The notes below the pieces were generated by a model. The model was not told the origin of the DNA, did not search any database, and saw only the letters and a program-made list of their open reading frames with translations. A stretch of DNA of 64,000 nt from contig JANOQT010000041.1 of the NCBI GenBank assembly GCA_031415015.1, positions 62,001 through 126,000 of the forward strand, given 5' to 3'. Below are positions 10,901 through 15,539 of the stretch, piece after piece. A program made the translations under genes and the position numbers. How positions within the stretch are numbered: the first letter of the stretch is position 1; every line of letters begins with the position of its first letter. This DNA is from JAUYQR01 sp031415015 (GTDB lineage Bacteria > Pseudomonadota > Alphaproteobacteria > Rhodobacterales > Rhodobacteraceae).

Positions 10901-11296
10901 GGTCTCGCCAACGGTGATGTCCAGCTGCACGTCACCAGTGAAGCCTTCTGCCGGGGTAAACTCGAATGTCTGGCTGTCAATCATCACGATCGAACCTTGC
11001 GTCGGGTCCACCAGTGAGACTTTGACAAATTCCAGATGGTCGCCGTCCGTCTGCGTAACAAGTTGGTTCAACGAAAACGTCTGCGGTTTCCCCGCTTCAA
11101 CTTGGAACGTTGCTTGGGGAATGTCCGGCAACGCATTGAAGTTGGACGTCGTGAGGGAAGAGGCTTTCGTCTGTATGCTTGCCATAAGCTGTGCCATGGC
11201 GGCGTCAGACAGTTGAAGCGGTCGGCCCGCTTCGTCGACAAGCTGCATGACCTTGCTGATGCTCTCAGCGAAATGCCGGTTAACTTGCTGTGTCAT
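4904..11296 (-). CDS. Very large unrecognised, probably exported or surface protein (2130 aa)
   Basis: Not assigned to a known family. The chosen start (MTQQVNRHFAESISKVMQL) has GGAG nine bases upstream; a start 21 bases earlier is possible. There is no Sec signal peptide. Residues about 40-130 (ALPDIPQATFQVEAGKPQTF, then FEFTPAEGFTGDVQLDITV) resemble a cadherin-like/tandem-95 adhesion module. About 140-1080 is beta-rich, Thr/Asp-rich and nearly Cys-free, with repeated NxDGSYSV/NDDGTYTI turns. About 1080-1600 is helical and Leu/Ala/Asp-rich. About 1715-1870 holds two copies of a 75-80 residue repeat. About 1955-2040 is strongly hydrophobic (several Gly/Ala/Val helices, e.g. GPVGVAVIAATILLAVLGPV), followed by an acidic 90-residue tail. 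Acidic, Cys-poor composition without a signal peptide fits type I secretion, but no GGxGxDxxx RTX repeats and no transporter genes were seen nearby. Base composition looks less GC-rich than its neighbours (impression, not computed). Confidence 0.7.
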   Translation of the reverse strand: MTQQVNRHFAESISKVMQLVDEAGRPLQLSDAAMAQLMASIQTKASSLTTSNFNALPDIPQATFQVEAGKPQTFSLNQLVTQTDGDHLEFVKVSLVDPTQGSIVMIDSQTFEFTPAEGFTGDVQLDITVGETGNEIVGYDLTVDDRTNLRASGLLGTVEGAVQISVAPEKSYAATVTIVGDYSVNVVAEGPTDEDVLAALDPNYITGAFPKAIGFTGEITLTTERNDDGTYTITARDEAGLVDTIVVVIGPAEQINDYGDTGEYVDAIAVDQWQATDRAQIDAKVTLADGTSFEAATSATSDEAALKAVQTELLSHLPAVTGYSYNVSFTTVQNADGSYSVSVRNLDTGYGASANVALTASSRPSTVNENGLTREQWEQTEGTTVFDIGYLRADDLEGLEFVRFSYIDEGITIRPQPDGKFLLNVSPDVIGTRDVTVVWSDPVTGEEKTSILRVQARPEDRTPPETVEIGVEAYTDTDAPAQILYRPADGGRWVQIADIDGGVVGNDPFHLRTDATLAGGDFILVYGDGTGTTHPLVGTTAAPPADAIAGTVTATDTGAELRFTTDHTGAQDQMPLATVFLTDPRLTAELTAEKPVETSPVNVDESKDTALVSRRDYTLEYTYTYDEEVTDLNSLIGTKVVEDQTTTLGVTITGDMVVDQATADAVGSLEVGDSIATGLTQAQLFDWADYLLQTGPIAEFNTEKTVSGTSIITQAINGTAEFKQFSYNPYEAADNFLVSFGSQQGADTSAAPTASAFFIQGDNQLLSGRNGDTLGVISLEVYPSATEVRQVTTEDQGQIGLTSAYSVDNETGAITEDLSSKFFIRPAAGLDGQFEIGLEADQYLLLEDFAGETIVLEVQGIDATTGQTYTTKIYFNPAEAVVEGQTVTSLQLVNQFESTQTLTGSLPVTPGLVDPNDPVRNSEGFLATTDAIGHEANGVIRGNWQSRGMLPPEVETTTNKVRETIQITSGTAEVHVDGSLVTYFGEQAQFADYNIGTIGSTAQVTWGYELPYADVYPQFTGPSDGSWSGSFTETRDIEAVRLSDTTSEADKAVFNAHFTIVEQDGTYQIIQTAYLDPTTPLNVSLDLQLAGGAVVTTPLAINSTAIKFPGRDIEETLTNPEVVESAEVPTGLLGDALTGVDGNYNVVIGGTTVTPDLLTKLSADLVGIIPALLADEAALKDLLRAAGHTDEALITEMVAKLRDADALHTLAAVAPGIVSLENQDVPTVVELLASDAFLGAEGLETYLTGKRNEIVAESFPGLTAQDLAGQLVGQIFGLEVVGGTLTGAGIDSALVKNIESLDVTLRQQFARNWIGLATLIDTDTTNELLTLFNNDPDLVEDNLAETLGSLVDAAALEADLNTDKFMVYYADGELSKADIDAILQDEGLVDEFLLAIQGTLIASGVETPLSPSDSVRLPAQFVVDSLNLFSGIDKYASDANLTAKQAAARGFLIALSEGQSFADLFQNLSVATGLSAFASVGLAAQQYFDIDAYKDEVKKDYLNNRGDARTFSANIFFGFGRIGAMIANSALAQDATPFDNFTVAVDIISAYGTTDTSLRRLAEYASTGTAAEQIAANSTYFIATESGGEVKLVAAKLSDVVDRTDEGIAAYIEDRRRLQSLQPSEVTNADGTKTTLYYAFDANGNFLFEDGGVVKYTVEERKALAARVTSQVLIDEGDAGFALYTKVEAKDSLAALGERTEKLTKGVRIAFAIDDTIASAVITAGLGNLVQVDGKDFFVDQELWDKSLAHKYHASIVGAEIGSTVTLDGLDVVVTDSLSSAATNAAATVAVPESLSDELAQAVVAAGPGKSVTVGGLAYFVDDDLWQKSLAHVDPAAILAANVGETIKLGGQSVTITTELQQLATNVAISDDPVQITRKIPYAREGASSIRERLMREFLGLDQLQQGVGRIGEGIFGPKASNADLSRLQQLGQRVVDVGAGTTRIAAGIARVANGWVDFAAIALDVYTVVQAFKGDDTLTKGLSLANLFLTTAGAGVTLGAILGPAVIGTAAFAALGPVGVAVIAATILLAVLGPVLQKAFGNPPTNAEVFADLVGFLTGNNSFAANVLQGPNVVVDASYTEITYVNGELRIPLNATEAEIAQFIGDLYDDGSADWVLQLLGVYRQSLPA
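5685..6145 (-). repeat. Two-copy protein repeat inside the 2130-residue gene
   Basis: Two adjacent segments of about 75-80 codons encode related sequences. Copy 1 contains FFVDQELWDKSLAHKY and ends AATN; copy 2 contains YFVDDDLWQKSLAHVDPA and ends LATN. Shared positions include AG-G---V-V-G, FVD--LW-KSLAH, A-I-A--G-T--L-G and T--L. The similarity is in protein, not obviously in DNA, so the duplication is old. The edges are approximate. Confidence 0.75.
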
Positions 11297-11821
11297 GGCG
11301 CTGCTCTCCACTACCATTCATTTGCGGAAGGGCGGTGCGCACGGGGTAGGCTCCGGTCACCGCTGCTCCTTCAACGCAGACCAGTGGCTTGGGTTGGTTA
11401 CAGGGTCATGACACCAGGATTCGCTACAATCATGGTCTTCTCTCGCCGCTGCTGGCGGTTTTGTGCACAGTCGGACCCGCCAGAACTGCACTGGCGTCGA
11501 CCTGCAATGGCTTGTTACAGAACAGATTTTTAGGGAAATGACGCTGGTTGCAGGCGCGGCCTATGGGGCCGAACGCGTGAGATGCCGCTAGATTTCGCAA
11601 GGTGCCGGGGCGAAGCGCCACAGCAGGTCAATGCACTGTTTTATCCTTAATCGCCCAAAGCCGGTCACCGGGCGCGGTATCTGATCTCTGTTCACTTTTT
11701 GGAGAGGTGACATGCCCTGACAATCACCGTCAACCAGAGTGACGCAGATGATTGCTGCACAGGGCCCGACAATCTGCATGCCGGGACTTGACGACCGGTC
11801 ACCGGTGACCCGCCCTGATGC
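11297..11821. other. Intergenic gap, 525 bp, with repeated CCGGTCACCG boxes
   Basis: No convincing gene is present. The 10-mer CCGGTCACCG occurs three times, at 11353-11362, 11661-11670 and 11795-11804; the last lies in the perfect 14-bp palindrome GGTCACCGGTGACC (11797-11810). The gap serves as the upstream region of the large gene and lies beyond the 3' end of the LuxR gene. A TTTTTGGAGAGGTGACATG start-like signal at about 11695 leads to no meaningful frame. A short minus-strand frame at 11430-11621 could be an old IS remnant, but I cannot support that. Confidence 0.5.
11797..11810. promoter_or_regulatory. 14-bp perfect palindrome, possible operator
   Basis: GGTCACCGGTGACC is self-complementary and shares its core with two more CCGGTCACCG copies in the same gap. 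It lies 12 bp beyond the stop of the membrane-anchored LuxR gene. Shared motif copies suggest a regulator binding array for the large gene, but this is inference. Confidence 0.35.
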
Positions 11822-12340
11822 TTACGCCGCGCCCTCCTGCGGCACCAGCCTTGCGCCCAGCAGGTCTTCGACGAACAATGCCGCGAACTGGGCGCGGTTC
11901 GACACGCCGGCCTTGGCATAGACTTTGGTCAGTTGCGCCCGCACCGTGCCCTGGGCCGATCCGCGCATTTCGGCGATCTCGGCGGCGTCGAGCCCCTTCA
12001 GCGCAAGAAAGCCCACGTCTTCTTCCGCCGCCGTCAGGCCCCAGCTGGCGAACTCCGACTGGATCACATCGTAAAGCGCGCCCGAAGCTACGGCCAAAGC
12101 GGCCTCCTGGCCGCGCATCTTTTCCAAGGCGCAGCGCAGTTCGATGCCGCCGAAGATCACGCCCATCACCAGCGCCACCGCGACCAGGCTTTCAAAGATG
12201 GCGTGGGACGAGGTGGGGGCGACCACCAGATCGCCCACGGCATCGCCGACAAAGAACACCGCTGCAAGGGTCTGCAGCACCAGAAAACCGGCGACGAAGG
12301 CTGGTCTGCGCCGGTCGGCCTTTGGGACCCCGTACCGCAT
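11822..12340 (-). CDS. Membrane-anchored LuxR-family transcriptional regulator
   Basis: The 172-residue protein has two predicted transmembrane helices at the N-terminus (about 14-34 and 47-66), a linker with a possible coiled coil (about 68-95), and a C-terminal GerE/LuxR helix-turn-helix (about 101-163; LTAAEEDVGFLALKGLDAAEIA then GTVRAQLTKVYAKAGVSNRAQ). It has no receiver or autoinducer domain. The start overlaps the cytochrome b stop as TGATG, showing translational coupling. This suggests that it senses a membrane or redox state together with cytochrome b561 and the PepSY protein. Target genes are unknown. Confidence 0.82.
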   Translation of the reverse strand: MRYGVPKADRRRPAFVAGFLVLQTLAAVFFVGDAVGDLVVAPTSSHAIFESLVAVALVMGVIFGGIELRCALEKMRGQEAALAVASGALYDVIQSEFASWGLTAAEEDVGFLALKGLDAAEIAEMRGSAQGTVRAQLTKVYAKAGVSNRAQFAALFVEDLLGARLVPQEGAA

Positions 12341-12984
12341 CAGGGCTTGCCGCGCCGCCGACCGGCCACCATCGGGGCAACCAGATTGCGTCGCATCGCG
12401 CGGGATTCCACCACGACCCCGGCGATGTGCAGGACCGCCAGCAGAAGGATCAGATTTGCCGCCACGCCGTGCACCTCCTCGGGAAGCTTGCCAAAGCGGC
12501 TTTCGCCGCCGTCATCGCCGCCGTCATCGTCTTCGGTGACAAGCACCGACCAGTCGCCCGATGCAACGGCGGCCTTGTCGCGGGCCACCTGCATCGGCGT
12601 CTGCCCGCCGGTCATCAAGAGCCCGGTGCCGGTCACCACCACAAGAAGCCCCCAGAAGGCATAGATCACCAGCGCCCCGGCAGGATTATGCGAAGGGTAA
12701 TGCCGGGCGCGTCCGGTCACAAGGCTGCGCAGGTGCGACAGGGCGGCGCGGGGATTGGGTGGAAACGCGGAAAACCGCGCCTCCTTTGGTCCAAGCCCCC
12801 CCCAGACCAGCCGCAACAGCAACAGTGCCATGCCGATCCAGCCAAGCCAGACATGCACCAGACTGCCGCCTTCGGTCAGCACCGCGTTCATCAGGATGAT
12901 GACCGCCAGACCCCAATGGGTGATCCGGACAACCGGGTCCCACAGATCGGGCGGGGTCACTTTGGGTTGGGGGGGGCGGGTCAT
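12340..12984 (-). CDS. Cytochrome b561 / Ni,Fe-hydrogenase cytochrome b-like membrane protein
   Basis: The 214-residue integral membrane protein begins with the DPVVRITHWGLAVIILMNAV segment typical of di-haem cytochrome b561-type proteins. Four hydrophobic helices are seen at about 20-38, 44-63, 105-125 and 172-192. Candidate haem-ligand histidines lie in ITHWG (about 23), LVHVWLGW (about 44) and VLHIAGVV (about 183). An acidic insert (about 150-158, DDDGGDDGGE) precedes the last helix. It is encoded between the PepSY gene and the LuxR gene in a tight operon. It probably moves electrons between quinol and a periplasmic partner, which is not identified here. Confidence 0.85.
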   Translation of the reverse strand: MTRPPQPKVTPPDLWDPVVRITHWGLAVIILMNAVLTEGGSLVHVWLGWIGMALLLLRLVWGGLGPKEARFSAFPPNPRAALSHLRSLVTGRARHYPSHNPAGALVIYAFWGLLVVVTGTGLLMTGGQTPMQVARDKAAVASGDWSVLVTEDDDGGDDGGESRFGKLPEEVHGVAANLILLLAVLHIAGVVVESRAMRRNLVAPMVAGRRRGKP

Positions 12985-12985
12985 A

Positions 12986-13252
12986 TCAGTCTTCCGACTT
13001 GATTTCGGTCACAGCACCGGTCTTGGGGTCGATGTAGACCTCCACCGCGGCGCCGGTGGCGGCGTCCTTGCACTTGGCTTCGATCTTGCCGTCTTCGGCT
13101 TCAAACTCGTCCACCGGGCAACCGGCCTTTTCCAGCGCGGCCTTGGCCTCGTCCGGGTTGGTGCCGACGATGTCGCCGATGGCGGGCATCGCAAAAGCCA
13201 TCGGCGCGGACAGCGTGGCAAGGGTCATCGCAAGGATAAGGGAGGATTTCAT
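12986..13252 (-). CDS. Periplasmic PepSY-domain protein
   Basis: The 88-residue product has a signal peptide (MKSSLILAMTLATLSAPMAFA, cleaved after about residue 21) and one PepSY domain. Its end, VEVYIDPKTGAVTEIKSED, is characteristic. Two cysteines (CPVDEFE and AKCKDA) could form a disulfide. It is the first gene of the PepSY-cytochrome b561-luxR operon, one base from the next gene. PepSY proteins with cytochrome b561 partners occur in several proteobacteria and are thought to take part in periplasmic redox or haem processes. Confidence 0.85.
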   Translation of the reverse strand: MKSSLILAMTLATLSAPMAFAMPAIGDIVGTNPDEAKAALEKAGCPVDEFEAEDGKIEAKCKDAATGAAVEVYIDPKTGAVTEIKSED

Positions 13253-13639
13253 GGGTCGTGCCTTTCAGTTCTGTTTCAATCGCATCAAGGGCACCTGCCC
13301 CCGACACGACCTGATCTGGCAGGGGCCGCGATGCCGGTCGATCAACCTCAGGCTTACGGCACGGTCTGTAAGCATCCGCTGACGGCAGGTTTCCGCCCGC
13401 TGGCCGGGGCGTCAGCAAACAACTGCCGCTTGTGCCGCAGGGGTAGGCCTCATGCATGTGCGCGGTGCCCGAATCGCAAAGTCCTGCCCTGCCCCTTGCA
13501 TGAGGGCGGTGCCCGAATCGCGAAGTCCTGCACCGCCCTCTTGCAAGAGGGCGGTGCCCGAATCACGAAGTCCTGCACCGCCCCCTTGCAAGAGGGCGGT
13601 GCGGGGGTGATATGTCGAAAAACGCACGAGGGTTCCGAC
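13253..13639. other. Divergent intergenic region, 387 bp
   Basis: This gap separates the leftward PepSY operon from the rightward perM operon and must hold both promoters. Its right third is the hairpin tandem repeat (13462-13602). The left two thirds show no gene and no clear regulator motif that I can name. Confidence 0.6.
13462..13602. repeat. 44-45 bp tandem repeat forming large hairpins
   Basis: Three full copies and a fourth partial copy of a unit beginning GCGGTGCCCGAATCRCRAAG start at 13462, 13506, 13551 and 13596. Each junction forms an inverted repeat: 13530-13557 is a perfect 28-bp palindrome, 13575-13602 is the same with one mismatch, and the first copy (about 13486-13512) is degenerate. 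The array sits between the divergent PepSY and perM promoters and ends 38 bp before perM. The unit keeps all frames open because 45 is a multiple of three, giving spurious 15-residue protein repeats. It is not a CRISPR, because there are no unique spacers. Confidence 0.85.
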
Positions 13640-14764
13640 ATGGCTTTGCCGATGAGTTCACAGGCACGATACTGGGGCATCGCTGCCGTCGTGTTTCTGC
13701 TTCTTTTATGGTTGCTGGGCGATGTGCTGCTGCCGTTCATTGTGGGCGGCGCGATTGCCTATTTCCTCGATCCCGTCGCCGACAGGCTGCAGCGGGCGGG
13801 GCTAAGCCGGGTGGCCGCAACCACCGCGATATCACTGGTGGCGCTGCTGGCGGTGATCCTGCTGGTGCTGGCGGTCATTCCGACCCTGGTCAATCAGCTG
13901 ACTGCGCTGGTGAATTCCGCGCCCGAGATCGCCCGGAAACTGCAGGCATTTCTGGTCGAACGGTTTCCCGATCTGGCCGACAGCACCTCGACCATGCGCC
14001 AGACGCTGGCCAACATTGCCGCCACGATTCAGGCGCGGGGCGGAGAGCTGGCCAACGGGCTGCTGTCCTCGGCGCTGGGGGTGATCTCGGCGGTGGTGTT
14101 CATCGTGGTGGTGCCGGTGGTGGCGTTCTACCTGCTGCTGGATTGGGACAAGATGGTTGCGCGCATTGATGCGATGCTGCCGCTGGACCATGCGCCCGCT
14201 GTCCGGCGGCTGGCGCGCGAGATCAATGTGGTGATGGCCGGGTTTGTGCGCGGTCAGATTTCGGTTTGCCTGCTGCTTGGCACCTTTTATTCCATCGCGC
14301 TGATGGTGGCTGGGTTGCAGTTCGGGCTGATCGTCGGTGCGATTGCCGGGGCGATCACGTTCATTCCTTACGTCGGTTCAATCATCGGCGGCACTTTGGC
14401 CGTGGGGCTGGCACTGTTCCAGTTCTGGGGGGATTGGCTTTCGATCGGCATTGTCGCCGCGATCTTCGTGATCGGCCAGTTCATCGAAGGCAACATCCTG
14501 ACGCCAAAGCTGGTCGGCAAATCGGTCGGCCTGCATCCGGTGTGGCTGTTGTTTGCGCTGTCGGCCTTCGGATCGGTGTTCGGCTTTGTCGGCATGCTGA
14601 TCGCTGTGCCGGTTGCGGCCTCTATCGGGGTGCTGACGCGGTTCGGTGTCGGGCAGTATCAGGGAAGCCTGCTGTACAAAGGCGAAACCGGGCGCGCGGA
14701 GACCCCGATCCTGCCTGCGAAGCGGCGCAAAGCAACCCCGCCGCCACCCGAGGATGCCGCGTGA
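13640..14764 (+). CDS. AI-2E / PerM family membrane transporter
   Basis: The 374-residue protein (MALPMSSQARYWGIAAVVF) has about eight transmembrane helices: three at the N-terminus, a soluble middle region (about 85-150), then a helix near 155-175 and a C-terminal bundle. The family motif is seen as GLIVGAIAGAITFIPYVGS and IGQFIEGNILTPKLVGKSVGLHPVW. PerM/AI-2E exporters include Na+/H+ antiporters and putative autoinducer exporters; the substrate here is not known. Longer in-frame starts exist but run through the hairpin repeat and are rejected. Its TGA overlaps the GTG start of hdaA (GTGA). Confidence 0.88.
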   Translation: MALPMSSQARYWGIAAVVFLLLLWLLGDVLLPFIVGGAIAYFLDPVADRLQRAGLSRVAATTAISLVALLAVILLVLAVIPTLVNQLTALVNSAPEIARKLQAFLVERFPDLADSTSTMRQTLANIAATIQARGGELANGLLSSALGVISAVVFIVVVPVVAFYLLLDWDKMVARIDAMLPLDHAPAVRRLAREINVVMAGFVRGQISVCLLLGTFYSIALMVAGLQFGLIVGAIAGAITFIPYVGSIIGGTLAVGLALFQFWGDWLSIGIVAAIFVIGQFIEGNILTPKLVGKSVGLHPVWLLFALSAFGSVFGFVGMLIAVPVAASIGVLTRFGVGQYQGSLLYKGETGRAETPILPAKRRKATPPPPEDAA

Positions 14765-15417
14765 CGCGGCAACTGGCTTTCGAGCTGCCAAGCGCCGAGG
14801 CGCTGAGCCGCGCGGATTTCTTTGTGTCGCCGTCCAACGCGCTGGCTTTGCAGACGGTCGAAGACTGGGAAAACTGGCCGGGTGCCAAGCTGCTGCTGAT
14901 CGGGCCGGAAGGGGCGGGCAAGACCCATCTGGCGCAGATCTGGGCCACGATGGCGGGGGCGGTGATCCTGCAGGCGTCTGACCTTGCGTCCACCGACCTC
15001 AGCGTCTTTGCAGGCCAGCGCGTCGCTGTGGAAGATGCCGACCGGATCGGCGCGGCAGAGCCGGCGCTGTTCCACCTGCACAATCTGGTGACAGGCGGCG
15101 GCACGCTGTTGCTGACCGCGGCAACGCCGCCGCGCGATTGGGGGATGACCTTGCCGGACCTGATCAGCCGGATGCAGGCCACGGCCATTGCCCGGCTGGA
15201 AGCGCCCGACGATGCGCTGCTGTCAGCCGTGCTGATCAAGCTGTTCGCTGACCGGCAGATCGCGGTGCCCGCGAACCTGATCCCCTATCTGGTCAGCCGG
15301 ATGCCCCGGTCCATCGGGGCGGCGCGCGCACTGGTCAGCGCACTGGACGCGCGTGCGCTGGCCTTGGGCCGTCCGATCACCCGGCAACTGGCGGCGGATG
15401 TGCTGGGGGCGGAGTAG
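14761..15417 (+). CDS. hdaA: HdaA-type DnaA-related ATPase (DnaA inactivation)
   Basis: The 218-residue protein is a short AAA+ relative of DnaA without the DNA-binding domain IV. Walker A is LLIGPEGAGKTHLAQIWA (about 45-62); a degenerate Walker B-like VAVEDADRIG follows (about 88-97). The N-terminal QLAFELPSA fits the beta-clamp-binding motif that Hda/HdaA use to promote ATP hydrolysis by DnaA after replication starts. The GTG start is coupled to perM. This is the usual place for hdaA in Rhodobacterales. Confidence 0.85.
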   Translation: MTRQLAFELPSAEALSRADFFVSPSNALALQTVEDWENWPGAKLLLIGPEGAGKTHLAQIWATMAGAVILQASDLASTDLSVFAGQRVAVEDADRIGAAEPALFHLHNLVTGGGTLLLTAATPPRDWGMTLPDLISRMQATAIARLEAPDDALLSAVLIKLFADRQIAVPANLIPYLVSRMPRSIGAARALVSALDARALALGRPITRQLAADVLGAE

Positions 15418-15498
15418 GGTGTACGGGCGCTGTCTGGCGGGCTTCGCCTTTTGGGCCGGGCAAGGGGTGACTGGACAGACCTCACCCCGAATGAAAGA

Positions 15499-15516
15499 CT
15501 GTCATGGAACCTTCAT
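15499..15516 (+). promoter_or_regulatory. Pho-box-like direct repeat upstream of ppk
   Basis: Two 7-bp direct repeats, CTGTCAT and CCTTCAT, are separated by 4 bp (GGAA), matching the PhoB box layout of CTGTCAT-like halves at 11-bp spacing. The site lies 24-41 bp upstream of the ppk start. This suggests phosphate-starvation control of polyphosphate synthesis. The match is visual only. Confidence 0.6.
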
Positions 15517-15539
15517 GAACATCACGGCATAACGCGGCC

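Noticed and set aside
4904..11296. RTX toxin or adhesin assignment
   Set aside because: No GGxGxDxxx calcium repeats were found and no T1SS genes flank the gene; kept as unclassified.
11430..11621. Small minus-strand frame as an IS remnant
   Set aside because: Only a vague impression of similarity; no inverted repeats or transposase motif to support it.
13462..13602. Possible CRISPR array
   Set aside because: The units are directly adjacent with no unique spacers and no cas genes are near.
13412..13627. Minus-strand protein with 15-residue repeats (GTALLQEGGAGLRDS)
   Set aside because: It is the translation of the 45-bp DNA hairpin repeat, open only because the unit is a multiple of three; no ribosome-binding site.
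12755..13639. Long N-terminal extension of the perM frame
   Set aside because: It runs through the antisense of the cytochrome b and PepSY genes and the hairpin repeat; the family start with membrane helix lies at 13640.
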